A DNA stretch of 28,157 bases from an uncultured Phascolarctobacterium sp. (GCA_937901335.1 CALCHC010000070.1:1-28157); one strand, 5' to 3'. Counted from the first letter of the stretch, positions 1-7,584 are shown. Numbers and translations: made by a program. Notes: a model not told the origin generated them from the letters alone.

Positions 1-939
1 GCTTTAGTGCTCATTCTTCTTGTGGTTTGTTTAAGTGGTTGCGGTGGAATCAAGCCTGCACAAAAAAATAGCGGCGAGATAATTTACAGCGTAACTGATG
101 CCACAGGGCAGAAGCTTTCCTTTTATGAGAAGCCTCAACGTATTATCAGTATGAATGTTTCTGTTGACGAAATCCTTTTAGATTTAGTTGATAGTAAGCG
201 CATTGCAGCACTAACTTATTTTGCTGATGACCCTAGTATTTGCAGTGCAGGGGAGAAAGTGAAACAAGTTAAGGAACGTGTGCAAGGCTCTAATATTGAA
301 TGGATTGTTGCTTTGCAACCTGACTTAGTTATTATTCCTGACTACGCAATGAATATGATTAAGGCCTTGCGTGCTGCAGGAATTAGAGTGTATGTGTGCA
401 CCACTCCCGATAATATGGATGATATTTTTAAATTTATCATTGATACGGGCAAGGCAGTAGGCGACCAAGAAGCTGGTGAAGCACTTGTAGCCAAACTGAA
501 AGGTGACTTAAATAAAATTCGTGAAAAAGTTATTGCTAAAGTTCCTGAAGATAAGCGCTTAAAAGTTTTAGGCTTGTCCTTTATGGGACCTTTAGGTATG
601 AAGGGAACCTTTAGTGACTTGTGTTACTACAGTGGCACTCTTAATGCTTTGGAAGGTATTGACGTTCCCCACAACGGTGCCCTTTCTGAAGAAAAAATGC
701 TGGAACTGAACCCGGATATGATTATTACTCCTTCTTGGGAATATAGTAATCAAGGTGACCCGGAAAAGTTCCGTCAAAAAATTTTACAGAACCCTGTTTA
801 CGCCAGCGTCAACGCCATCAAAAATGGCAAGGTTGTCATGGTGAAGGATAATTATCTTGTAAGTACTTCTCAGTACACCTACAAAGCAGCTGAAGAGCTG
901 GCAATGAAGGCGTACCCTGAAGTTTTTGCTGAAAAATAA
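1..939 (+). CDS. ABC transporter substrate-binding lipoprotein, class III (corrinoid/iron-chelate type), 5' partial
   Basis: The frame is open to the left window edge, so the true start probably lies upstream. The first usable codon inside is GTG at 7, but it gives a signal peptide without its basic N-region. A lipobox (LSGC, followed by GG) ends the hydrophobic stretch, so the mature protein should be a lipid-anchored extracytoplasmic protein. The rest looks like the helical-backbone BtuF/FhuD/FepB family: an early segment with RIISMNVSVDEILLDL, then ALQPDLVII, then a second lobe with LELNPDMIITPSW. Members bind vitamin B12, haem or siderophore-iron and hand them to a permease/ATPase pair. 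No permease is visible here, so the substrate cannot be fixed. The gene ends only 3 bases before the -35 box of the trp leader, and no terminator separates them. Family call strong, substrate unknown. Confidence 0.85.
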   Translation, partial: ALVLILLVVCLSGCGGIKPAQKNSGEIIYSVTDATGQKLSFYEKPQRIISMNVSVDEILLDLVDSKRIAALTYFADDPSICSAGEKVKQVKERVQGSNIEWIVALQPDLVIIPDYAMNMIKALRAAGIRVYVCTTPDNMDDIFKFIIDTGKAVGDQEAGEALVAKLKGDLNKIREKVIAKVPEDKRLKVLGLSFMGPLGMKGTFSDLCYYSGTLNALEGIDVPHNGALSEEKMLELNPDMIITPSWEYSNQGDPEKFRQKILQNPVYASVNAIKNGKVVMVKDNYLVSTSQYTYKAAEELAMKAYPEVFAEK

Positions 940-942
940 TTG

Positions 943-971
943 TTGACGGTTTTCGTGGACAGTGGTACACT
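943..971 (+). promoter_or_regulatory. Sigma-A type promoter of the trpBA leader
   Basis: TTGACG at 943-948 and TACACT at 966-971 are separated by exactly 17 bases. The promoter begins 3 bases after the stop of the preceding gene and drives the T-box leader. Confidence 0.8.
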
Positions 972-984
972 AAAAGAAGTTTAA

Positions 985-1261
985 TAAAGACCACAAACCG
1001 TTGAGACGGAGATCAAGTCGAAAGATGCGCTTACAGAGAGTTCGGGGTGCTGGGAGCCGGATAGAGATGCAGTTCGATAAATGGACCGTTGAGGGTACAG
1101 GGAAATCGCTTTGGCGAGAGTATCTGATAACGTAGCGTCTGCGTTAAGGACGAGGGGTGTGTTGGCACTCTGCGAAAAGTGCGTCAGTAATGACGAAACA
1201 AGGTGGTACCGCAGGTAAAGTATTTTCGCCTGTCCTTGAGTAATCAGGGGCAGGCTTTTTA
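985..1261 (+). promoter_or_regulatory. T-box riboswitch (tRNA-Trp sensing) upstream of trpBA
   Basis: The leader has the classic T-box layout. ACGG at 1006-1009 can pair with CCGT at 1086-1089 as the base of Stem I. The apical region holds AGAGAG and GGGTGCTGGGAGCC-like sequence near 1036-1059. The candidate specifier is TGG (Trp) at 1082-1084, directly before the closing stem and followed by a purine, as the family rule expects. The T-box core AAGGTGGTACCGC lies at about 1200-1212. It is followed by an intrinsic terminator that overlaps the antiterminator region. Uncharged tRNA-Trp would pair with the specifier and the T-box bulge, favour the antiterminator and switch on trpBA. The class call is firm. 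The specifier was assigned by eye and agrees with the downstream genes. Confidence 0.92.
1228..1260 (+). terminator. T-box leader terminator
   Basis: A 12-pair stem (1228-1239 with 1244-1255, including a few G-U pairs) with a GTAA loop is followed by five T. It is the off-state of the Trp T-box. Confidence 0.88.
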
Positions 1262-1319
1262 TATGCAAGCACCACACCAACAGCAAAAATTTTAGCTGAT
1301 GTAAGGAGCGAAAAACAAA

Positions 1320-2504
1320 ATGACTAAAGGTAGATATGGTATTCACGGTGGACAATATGTTCCCGAAACTTTGATGAATGTAGTGTTAGAACTGCAAGAA
1401 GCTTATGAACACTACAAAAACGACCCGCAATTTAAAGAAGAGCTGAAAGCTTTGTATCGCGATTACGCTAACAGACCTTCTTTGTTATACTATGCTGAAA
1501 AAATGACTCAAGACCTGGGCGGTGCAAAGATTTATTTGAAACGCGAAGACTTGAATCACACCGGTGCTCATAAAATTAACAACGTACTTGGTCAAGCACT
1601 CTTAGCGAAAAAAATGGGTAAAACCCGTGTAATCGCAGAAACCGGTGCAGGCCAACACGGTGTAGCTACTGCAACTGTAGCAGCATTGATGGGTATGGAA
1701 TGCGTTGTTTTCATGGGTAAAGAAGATACTGAACGCCAAGCGTTGAACGTATTTAGAATGGAACTTTTGGGTGCGAAGGTAGTAGCAGTTGAAAGTGGCA
1801 CTATGACCTTAAAAGATGCTTGCAACGCTGCAATGCGTGAATGGACTGTTCGCTGCGAAGACACCTTCTACATTTTGGGTAGTGTAATGGGTCCCCATCC
1901 CTATCCGGAAATGGTACGCGACTTCCAAAAAATTATCAGCGAAGAAATTCGTGAACAAATCATGGAAAAAGAAGGCAAACTTCCTGATGCAGTAATAGCT
2001 TGCGTTGGTGGTGGTTCCAATGCAATTGGCGCTTTCTATGATTTCATTAAAGAAGACGGTGTACGCCTTATTGGTGTAGAAGCTGCAGGTCGTGGCGTAA
2101 ATCATCCTGATAACGCTGCAACCATTGCTAATGGTACCTTGGGTATTTTCCACGGTATGAAATCCTACTTCTTGCAAGATAGCTACGGACAAATCGCTCC
2201 TGTATATTCTATCTCTGCAGGTCTTGATTATCCTGGCATTGGCCCTGAACACGCATATCTCCATGACATTGGTCGTGCAGAATATGTACCTGCAACTGAC
2301 GATGAAGCTGTTGCAGCTTTCCACTATCTTTCCAAAATCGAAGGTATTATCCCGGCAATCGAAAGCTCTCACGCTGTAGCACACGCTATGAAACTGGCTC
2401 CTACTATGGATAAAGACCAAATCATCGTTATCAATATTTCCGGTCGTGGCGACAAAGACGTTGCTGCAATCGCTCGTTATATGGGGGTTGACTTACATGA
2501 ATAA
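1320..2504 (+). CDS. trpB: Tryptophan synthase beta chain
   Basis: 394 residues, the usual length for the TrpB1 family. TrpB makes L-tryptophan from indole and L-serine with pyridoxal phosphate, normally inside an alpha2-beta2 complex with TrpA. The start is ATG 1320, with AAGGAG at 1303-1308. The PLP lysine is K85 in HTGAHKINN. The following [14 protein letters not shown] stretch and the phosphate-cradling GGGSNAIG loop are intact, as is the C-terminal SGRGDKD segment. The gene sits 60 bases after the T-box terminator. Its stop overlaps the trpA start by 8 bases, so translation is probably coupled. No trpE, G, D, C or F is in view, which leaves open an indole-salvage role or distant biosynthetic genes. 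Confidence 0.98.
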   Translation: MTKGRYGIHGGQYVPETLMNVVLELQEAYEHYKNDPQFKEELKALYRDYANRPSLLYYAEKMTQDLGGAKIYLKREDLNHTGAHKINNVLGQALLAKKMGKTRVIAETGAGQHGVATATVAALMGMECVVFMGKEDTERQALNVFRMELLGAKVVAVESGTMTLKDACNAAMREWTVRCEDTFYILGSVMGPHPYPEMVRDFQKIISEEIREQIMEKEGKLPDAVIACVGGGSNAIGAFYDFIKEDGVRLIGVEAAGRGVNHPDNAATIANGTLGIFHGMKSYFLQDSYGQIAPVYSISAGLDYPGIGPEHAYLHDIGRAEYVPATDDEAVAAFHYLSKIEGIIPAIESSHAVAHAMKLAPTMDKDQIIVINISGRGDKDVAAIARYMGVDLHE

Positions 2505-3273
2505 CATTGAAAAAGCATTTGCTAAAAATAAAAAAGTTTTGATTCCTTCCATCACCGCAGGTGACCCGGATTTAGAAGCAACTAAAGAATTAATCCTTGC
2601 TATGGAAGAAGCTGGTGCAGGCGTTATTGAATTGGGTATTCCGTTCTCTGATCCTGTTGCAGAAGGCGAAGAAATGCAACGTTCTGCTGCTCGTGCTTTG
2701 GAAGCAGGTACTACTACTGATAAAATCTTTACCATGCTCAAAGAATTGCGTGAAAAAACTCAAATTCCTGTGGTTCTTGTAACTTACGTAAACCCCATCT
2801 ATACTTACGGTTGCGAAAAATTCTTTGATAACTGCGTGGAATGTGGCGTTAGCGGTATTCTCGTTCCTGACGTTCCTTATGAAGAAAGAGAAGAATTGCT
2901 TCCGTACTGTGAACCGCGTAACATCGCTTTGATTGCAATTATCACTCCTAACTCTCGTGATAGAATTGCTATGATTGCTAAAGAAGCAAAAGGTTACGTT
3001 TATGCAGTATCCTACTATGGTGTGCTTGCAGACGAAGTAGTAGAAGCTAAAGCTGTAGAAATGGTAGAAGCAGTTCGTAAAGTAAGCGATGTTCCTGTGG
3101 CAATCGGTTTCCGTGTACGTAAGTATGACCAAGGTAAAGCAATGGGTCAAGCGGCTGACGGTATCGTTGTTGACTGCCGTATTGCAGATATCATTGAAAA
3201 ACATGGCGCAGAAGGTGCACCTAACATCGCTGACTATGTTAAACGAATGATTGCTGCTATGAATAATAATTAA
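2497..3273 (+). CDS. trpA: Tryptophan synthase alpha chain-like protein, divergent active site
   Basis: 258 residues, a normal TrpA length. I start it at ATG 2497 (MNNIEKAF), overlapping the end of trpB. An upstream ATG at 2446 would place the start deep inside trpB and adds non-family sequence. The TIM-barrel signature AGDPD (21-25) and ELGIPFSDP (45-53) identify the family, and E45 matches the catalytic Glu49 of the enteric enzyme. The second catalytic residue, Asp60 in the usual DPLADG, is Glu56 here (DPVAEG). The loop normally reading GVTG is GVLA (175-178). The GFGI phosphate loop is GFRV (204-207). The usual GSAIV is DCRIA (226-230). TrpA normally cleaves indole-3-glycerol phosphate to indole. 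Position and partner support TrpA, but activity on the usual phosphorylated substrate is uncertain. Confidence 0.88.
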   Translation: MNNIEKAFAKNKKVLIPSITAGDPDLEATKELILAMEEAGAGVIELGIPFSDPVAEGEEMQRSAARALEAGTTTDKIFTMLKELREKTQIPVVLVTYVNPIYTYGCEKFFDNCVECGVSGILVPDVPYEEREELLPYCEPRNIALIAIITPNSRDRIAMIAKEAKGYVYAVSYYGVLADEVVEAKAVEMVEAVRKVSDVPVAIGFRVRKYDQGKAMGQAADGIVVDCRIADIIEKHGAEGAPNIADYVKRMIAAMNNN

Positions 3274-3278
3274 AATAA

Positions 3279-3307
3279 TTGACTTTTAGTAATTTTTTTA
3301 GTACACT
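3279..3307 (+). promoter_or_regulatory. Promoter of the Mn2+ riboswitch leader
   Basis: TTGACT at 3279-3284 and TACACT at 3302-3307 are spaced by 17 bases. The layout is very similar to the trp leader promoter. Transcription should start just before the riboswitch. Confidence 0.78.
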
Positions 3308-3312
3308 CGTAG

Positions 3313-3407
3313 CATAAAGGGAGTAGCTGGCATAACTTAGTTATGTTTACCTAGTCGTCAATACGATTCGAAAGAATCCGGCTTTGTAAGTAAGTAGCGA
3401 GACTTTG
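3313..3407 (+). promoter_or_regulatory. yybP-ykoY (Mn2+-sensing) riboswitch
   Basis: The leader carries the two conserved ends of this class: AAAGGGAGTAGC at 3316-3327 and GGCTTTGTAAG followed by AGCGAGACTTT at 3380-3404. Between them are a variable hairpin (about 3330-3352) and the GTCGTCAATACGA-type internal segment. The class binds Mn2+ and usually turns on export or metal-handling genes. The 3' aptamer strand (CGAGAC) is shared with the 5' arm of the following terminator. Folding of the metal-bound aptamer would therefore block termination, consistent with an ON switch. Confidence 0.88.
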
Positions 3408-3448
3408 TTGTGGATTATTATATTTTTCCACAACAGGTCTCGTTTTTT
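3398..3448 (+). terminator. Riboswitch-controlled terminator
   Basis: CGAGAC at 3398-3403 pairs with GTCTCG at 3437-3442, and GTTGTGG pairs with CCACAAC inside. A run of six T follows at 3443-3448. This is the expression platform of the Mn2+ riboswitch. Confidence 0.85.
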
Positions 3449-3471
3449 ATTTTTAGGGAAGGAGTTTGTTT

Positions 3472-4401
3472 ATGGAAATCTTATTACAATTTGGCTTATT
3501 GGTTGTTGGCTTTTTTATGTTAGGTAAGGGTGCTGACTGGTTTGTTGAAGGTGCTGCGAGTATTGCAACTCGTTTTGGTATTCCGCAGCTGGTTATTGGT
3601 TTGACTATCGTAGCGATGGGTACTAGTACTCCGGAAGCAGCGGTAAGTTTAGCGGCAGCGTTAAAAGGTAGTGCAGATATTACTATTGGTAACGTTGTTG
3701 GTAGTAATATTTTGAACGTGCTTATAATCTTGGGTATGTCTGCTGCTATTACTAGATTAAAAGTAGCGAAGTCTACCATTAAAATTGAAATTCCTTTTAT
3801 GATTGCAGTAACCGCTCTTTTGTATGTACAAGGTCTTGATGGCGTTGTTACTTTGATGGACGGTGCACTTTTGGCGGCGGTGTTTGGTGCGTACTTGTTT
3901 TACTTGTACATTTTTACTAAGCAAGCAGATCCTGTTGAAGAAACTGAAGAAGTTGCCGGTTACCCCATTGGTCAAGCACTTTTGTGGACTGTTGCAGGTT
4001 TGGCTTTGATTATGACTGGTAGTAATGTAACTGTAGGTGCAGCAACTGAAATTGCTACATATGCAGGTTTAAGTGAACGCTTCATTGGTTTGACCATTGT
4101 AGCTCTTGGTACTTCTTTACCGGAACTTTTTACCTCTGTAACTGCGGCGCGTAAAGGTAATGCAGATATTGCAATTGGTAACATCGTGGGTAGTAACATC
4201 TTCAACATCCTCTTTGTTGTTGGCTTCTCCGCACTGATTACCCCTGTTGCTTTTGCTAAAGCTTTTGAATTTGATATGTGGGTAGCGTTAGGCTCTAGCT
4301 TAGCACTTTTCCTCTTCGTACTTCCGACCAAAGCGTTGGAACGTTGGGGTGGCTTCGCGATGCTTGCTTCCTACGCTGCTTATTTGTGGTACATTCTTTA
4401 A
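3472..4401 (+). CDS. CaCA family cation (Ca2+ or Mn2+) exchanger, YrbG-like
   Basis: 309 residues from ATG 3472, with AAGGAG 7 bases upstream. The protein is hydrophobic throughout, with about ten membrane segments. It carries the two inverted alpha-repeats of the family: GLTIVAMGTSTPE (43-55) with GNVVGSNILN (73-82), and GLTIVALGTSLPE (206-218) with GNIVGSNIFN (236-245). The paired GTSxPE acidic residues E55 and E218 are the cation ligands in Na+/Ca2+ exchangers. Family members exchange Ca2+ for Na+, K+ or H+, and some move Mn2+. The Mn2+-type riboswitch directly upstream suggests that this copy helps remove excess manganese. That role is inferred, while the family is clear. Confidence 0.93.
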   Translation: MEILLQFGLLVVGFFMLGKGADWFVEGAASIATRFGIPQLVIGLTIVAMGTSTPEAAVSLAAALKGSADITIGNVVGSNILNVLIILGMSAAITRLKVAKSTIKIEIPFMIAVTALLYVQGLDGVVTLMDGALLAAVFGAYLFYLYIFTKQADPVEETEEVAGYPIGQALLWTVAGLALIMTGSNVTVGAATEIATYAGLSERFIGLTIVALGTSLPELFTSVTAARKGNADIAIGNIVGSNIFNILFVVGFSALITPVAFAKAFEFDMWVALGSSLALFLFVLPTKALERWGGFAMLASYAAYLWYIL

Positions 4402-4414
4402 AATTTGTTATTTT

Positions 4415-4447
4415 GCACCTGTTACTTTTCGTAGCAGGTGCTTTTTT
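4415..4447 (+). terminator. Intrinsic terminator after the CaCA exchanger gene
   Basis: GCACCTG at 4415-4421 pairs with CAGGTGC at 4435-4441, with TAC/GTA extending the stem. Six T follow. Confidence 0.9.
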
Positions 4448-4488
4448 ACGTAAATTTTACAGAAGCATGAAAAATTTTGCGTTATGAT
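4444..4488 (+). promoter_or_regulatory. Probable Pho-box repeats and -10 of the two-component operon
   Basis: TTTTACG at 4444-4450 and TTTTACA at 4455-4461 form a direct repeat with an 11-base period, the spacing typical of PhoP/PhoB sites. A -10-like TATGAT lies at 4483-4488 without a good -35, as expected for an activated promoter. A third TTTTACA is at 4503-4509. The motif resembles the repeats before pstS, so autoregulation is plausible. Confidence 0.5.
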
Positions 4489-4526
4489 ATGTGTAGGTGA
4501 AATTTTACAAAAAGTAGGTTAAGAAA

Positions 4527-5201
4527 ATGATTTATTGTGTTGAAGACGAAGATAATATTCGTGAGTTAGAAGTTTATACTTTGCAATCAGTTGGTTTTGA
4601 AGCTGTTGGTTGTTGTAGTGGTGGAGAACTTTTTGTGGAATTACAAAAAGGTTTGCCCCAACTTATCTTGCTTGATATTATGCTTCCCGGTGAAGATGGT
4701 GTAAGCATTTTGCAAAGATTGCGTGCTGATAGTCGTTATGCTAATATTCCTGTAATTTTGGCTACAGCCAAAGGAACAGAGTTTGATAAGGTTAAAGGCT
4801 TAGATGGTGGAGCAGATGACTACATCGTAAAACCTTTTGGTATGTTAGAAATGGTTTCTCGTATTAAGGCAGTGCTGCGTCGTTGCAAGGGTGGTGGCTT
4901 ACATACCACTATGCTTACCGTTGGTGACTTGTGCGTAGATGTTGCTGCACATAATGTTACTGTTGCAGGAGAAAATGTTGTATTAACTTTTAAAGAATAT
5001 GAAATTCTAAAGAAGTTGATGATAAATCCTGGTATTGTCTTTTCCAGAGATAAGCTGCTTAATGAAATTTGGGGCTACGAATTTTGTGGAGAAACTCGCA
5101 CTGTAGATGTGCATATTCGTACTTTACGACAAAAGCTGGGCAGTGCCGGTGACCTTATTGAAACAATTCGTGGTGTTGGGTATAAGTTGGTAAATAAATG
5201 A
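4527..5201 (+). CDS. phoP: OmpR/PhoB-type response regulator (phosphate regulator)
   Basis: 224 residues, normal for the OmpR/PhoB family. The receiver domain (about 1-118) has the acidic pair in VEDED (5-9), the phosphoacceptor D50 in LLDIMLPGEDG, T80 in LATA, and the conserved K102 in VKPFG. The C-terminal winged-helix domain (about 125-222) ends with TRTVDVHIRTLRQKLG and IRGVGYKL, the DNA-binding helix and wing. The stop overlaps the start of the histidine kinase gene (ATGA at 5198-5201). The phosphate role rests on the adjacent pst operon and on shared Pho-like repeats, so family certainty is higher than regulon certainty. The ribosome binding site before ATG 4527 is weak. Confidence 0.92.
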   Translation: MIYCVEDEDNIRELEVYTLQSVGFEAVGCCSGGELFVELQKGLPQLILLDIMLPGEDGVSILQRLRADSRYANIPVILATAKGTEFDKVKGLDGGADDYIVKPFGMLEMVSRIKAVLRRCKGGGLHTTMLTVGDLCVDVAAHNVTVAGENVVLTFKEYEILKKLMINPGIVFSRDKLLNEIWGYEFCGETRTVDVHIRTLRQKLGSAGDLIETIRGVGYKLVNK

Positions 5202-6493
5202 GAAAGAAAATATTTTATAGCTTATTCTTTTTAGCATTAATAGTATTGGCTTTGGCAACAAGCTTTTTTCTTTGGATAAGTTATCGTCAAAATACAGAAG
5301 TGAATATGCAAGGTTTAAAGAATCAAGCACAATTACTGTTAGTGTTGGATGAACAGGGAGACTTTGATTACAAGAAGCTTTCTAATGCTAAAATAAATGA
5401 TAGGATTACGGTACTTACACCCCAAGGGGAAGTGCTCTTTGATAATTTTGCCAATGCAAGTCAAATGGAAAATCATTTGCAACGGGACGAAGTGCGCATG
5501 GCCTTAGAGGGCAGTGAAGGCTTTGCTACAAGGCTGTCCGAAACTTTAGATAAGGAAGTAATTTATTACGCAGTACAGTTGCCAAATGGCAACATCATTC
5601 GATTTGCTAGGACAAATGAAATGATTGAGTCCCAGTTTGTGGATGTTATTAAGTACAGTGTTCTTGCGGCACTACTACTTTTAGGTTGTGCATTCTTGGC
5701 GGCGAGAAGGATTACTGCCAGCGTTATTGAACCTTTAGAAGCATTGGATTTAGAACAACCTCACAAAGCAAAAGCCTATCCTGAACTGCGTCCAATCTTA
5801 CGACGTTTGGCAAGCCAACAACAAATGCGCAGGGAGTTTTCTGCAAATGTTTCTCATGAATTAAAAACTCCTTTGCAATCTGTTTTGGGCTATTCTGAAA
5901 TTATGCTCAACGGTTTGGTAAAAGAAGGCGATCAACAAAGATTCTTACAAAAAATTTATGATGAAGCTAAAAATTTACTGCAATTGATTGACGATATCAT
6001 TAGGCTTTCTAAATTGGATGAACAACAAAAGAATTTTGCTGAGCATTTTGATTTGCGTACAGTCATCGAAAATGTTATGGAGCGCTTGCAAAATAAGGCG
6101 CAGAAGAATGGTGTGGTAATAAATTTAACGACCACTGTTAATTCTTTGCCAATGGTTGGCTCTAAGGCTATGCTTGAAGAAGTGTTTACCAATTTGATTG
6201 ATAATGCCATTAAATATAATCGTTGTGGTGGCAGTGTTAATATTACTTTAGGCGAGAATAAACGCAAGTGGATTATAACCATTAAGGATACTGGCATCGG
6301 TATTGCGGAAGATGAGCAGGAAAGAATCTTTGAACGCTTTTACAGAGTTGACAAGAGCAGGCATCGTGATGGAACAGGTTTAGGTTTATCCATAGTGAAG
6401 CATGCTATAATGGTTCATCGTGGTAATATTAGTGTTAATAGTAATTTAGGTGATGGTACTGAATTTATAGTGCGTTTGCCAAAAAGTGAATAG
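5198..6493 (+). CDS. phoR: PhoR-like sensor histidine kinase
   Basis: 431 residues. A first membrane helix (about 6-27) is followed by an extracytoplasmic sensor region (about 30-150) and a second helix (about 152-169). A short linker then leads directly to HisKA with the phosphorylated H220 in FSANVSHELKTPLQ. No clear HAMP or PAS domain fits in the linker, so it is a compact form of PhoR. The ATPase domain shows the N box NLIDNAIKYN, the G1 box DTGIGIAEDE, the F box IFERFYRVDKSR and the G2 box GTGLGLSIVKH. It should phosphorylate the regulator encoded just upstream, with which it overlaps by 4 bases. In phosphate systems the signal usually comes through the PstSCAB transporter, encoded immediately downstream. 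Confidence 0.93.
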   Translation: MRKKIFYSLFFLALIVLALATSFFLWISYRQNTEVNMQGLKNQAQLLLVLDEQGDFDYKKLSNAKINDRITVLTPQGEVLFDNFANASQMENHLQRDEVRMALEGSEGFATRLSETLDKEVIYYAVQLPNGNIIRFARTNEMIESQFVDVIKYSVLAALLLLGCAFLAARRITASVIEPLEALDLEQPHKAKAYPELRPILRRLASQQQMRREFSANVSHELKTPLQSVLGYSEIMLNGLVKEGDQQRFLQKIYDEAKNLLQLIDDIIRLSKLDEQQKNFAEHFDLRTVIENVMERLQNKAQKNGVVINLTTTVNSLPMVGSKAMLEEVFTNLIDNAIKYNRCGGSVNITLGENKRKWIITIKDTGIGIAEDEQERIFERFYRVDKSRHRDGTGLGLSIVKHAIMVHRGNISVNSNLGDGTEFIVRLPKSE

Positions 6494-6499
6494 TGATTG

Positions 6500-6542
6500 A
6501 CGACAGGTTAATTTGTATTTTGCAAATGAGCCTGTCGTTTTT
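6500..6542 (+). terminator. Intrinsic terminator after phoR
   Basis: ACGACAGG near 6500-6507 pairs with CCTGTCGT at 6531-6538. An inner ATTTG/CAAAT stem extends it and a T run follows. Confidence 0.85.
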
Positions 6543-6550
6543 ACTTATAT

Positions 6551-6614
6551 TTAACAGTTTTTTACAGTGGGTTAACTTTAACATAATTTTTTCTTAACAC
6601 TGCATGGTTATACT
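6551..6614 (+). promoter_or_regulatory. pstS promoter with PhoP-box-like repeats
   Basis: TTAACA (6551-6556), TTTACA (6561-6566), TTAACT (6572-6577), TTAACA (6578-6583) and TTAACA (6594-6599) crowd the region upstream of a good -10, TATACT at 6609-6614. There is no consensus -35 at the right distance. Most of the repeats follow the 10-11 base period of Bacillus-type PhoP boxes (TT[ATC]ACA). This points to activation by the neighbouring regulator under phosphate limitation. Confidence 0.72.
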
Positions 6615-6658
6615 GTACCTGTAATCAAGAGAGATAAACTCAAGGAGGATATAAAATT

Positions 6659-7531
6659 ATGAATATGAAAAAGACTGTTAGTTTAGCTTTAGCAGCAATG
6701 TTTGCTTTTGGTGTAATGGGTTGCGGTAGTGACAAAAAAGAAGCTTCCGAAGCCGGTGGTAAAATTGCTGTAGTTTCTCGTGAAGATGGTAGTGGCACAA
6801 GAGGTGCTTTCATTGAAATCTTTGGTATTGAAAAGAAAGATGCCAATGGTAAAAAAGTAGACCATACTACAGAAAACGCTGCAATTACTAATAACACTGC
6901 AGTAATGATGACTACTGTTGCCGGTAATAAGAATGCTATCGGTTATGTTTCTTTAGGTTCTTTAAATGATACTGTTAAAGCATTGAAGATTGATGGTGCA
7001 GAAGCAAGTGCTGCCAATGTAAAAAGTGGTGCTTATAAAATTTATCGTCCTTTCAACATCGTAACTAAAGGAGAAATGAAACCTGTAGCTAAAGATTTTG
7101 TGAATTACATTATGTCTAAAGAAGGTCAAGCAATTATTGCTAAGAATGGCTACATTGGCAATGAAAAAGCAATTGATTACAAAGGCTTTGCGCTTGAAGG
7201 CAAGGTTGTTGTAGCAGGTTCTTCTTCTGTAACGCCTGTTATGGAAAAATTGAAAGAAGCTTATAAAAAAGTTAATCCCAAAGTAAATGTTGAAGTTCAA
7301 CAAAGTGATTCCAGTACTGGTGTGAAAGCAGTGCTTAATGGTTTGTGTGATATTGGTATGGCTTCTCGTGGATTGAAGCAAAGTGAAATTGATAAAGGCG
7401 CAAGAAACACTGTAATCGCTACTGATGGTATTGCAGTTATTGTTAACAAGGATAATAAAATCAATGAGCTGGGCAAAGCAAAAGTAGCTGACATCTTTAT
7501 GGGTAAGACTACTGAATGGAAAGCACTTTGA
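6659..7531 (+). CDS. pstS: Phosphate-binding lipoprotein PstS, circularly permuted form
   Basis: 290 residues. ATG 6659 is used because AAGGAGG sits at 6642-6648; ATG 6665 is a possible alternative. The signal peptide ends in a lipobox (GVMGC, Cys22). The binding-protein motifs are all present but in swapped order. SREDGSGTRGAF (40-51) and GYVSLGSL (95-102), which normally belong to the second half of PstS, come first. AGSSSVTP (186-193), DIGMASR (231-237), ATDGIAVIVNK (254-264) and IFMGKTTEW (279-287), which normally open the protein, come last. The first residues after the lipobox and the last residues are thus the two sides of the usual IFxGxxxxW-to-SREDGSGTR junction. It captures inorganic phosphate for PstCAB. 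I believe similar permuted forms occur in other anaerobic Bacillota. Confidence 0.92.
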   Translation: MNMKKTVSLALAAMFAFGVMGCGSDKKEASEAGGKIAVVSREDGSGTRGAFIEIFGIEKKDANGKKVDHTTENAAITNNTAVMMTTVAGNKNAIGYVSLGSLNDTVKALKIDGAEASAANVKSGAYKIYRPFNIVTKGEMKPVAKDFVNYIMSKEGQAIIAKNGYIGNEKAIDYKGFALEGKVVVAGSSSVTPVMEKLKEAYKKVNPKVNVEVQQSDSSTGVKAVLNGLCDIGMASRGLKQSEIDKGARNTVIATDGIAVIVNKDNKINELGKAKVADIFMGKTTEWKAL

Positions 7532-7538
7532 TTTTAAA

Positions 7539-7584
7539 ACAGTAATAAAAATAGGGTTGCCTTGTTTAAGGCAACCCTTACTGT
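7539..7584 (+). other. Stem-loop in the pstS-pstC gap
   Basis: GGGTTGCCTT at 7554-7563 pairs with AAGGCAACCC at 7568-7577. An outer ACAGTAA/TTACTGT stem (7539-7545 with 7578-7584) flanks it. There is no T run on the plus strand, so it looks more like an RNA processing or stability element, or a partial attenuator. It could allow more PstS than permease to be made from one transcript, a common need for binding-protein transporters. Confidence 0.6.

Noticed and set aside
2446..2496. N-terminal extension of trpA from an upstream ATG
   Set aside because: It would overlap trpB by 59 bases, has no ribosome binding site and adds residues foreign to the family; ATG 2497 gives the expected N-terminus.
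4456..4488. A standard sigma-A promoter TTTACA to TATGAT before the response regulator
   Set aside because: The spacing is 21 bases, too long for normal use; the TTTTACA repeats are better explained as regulator sites.
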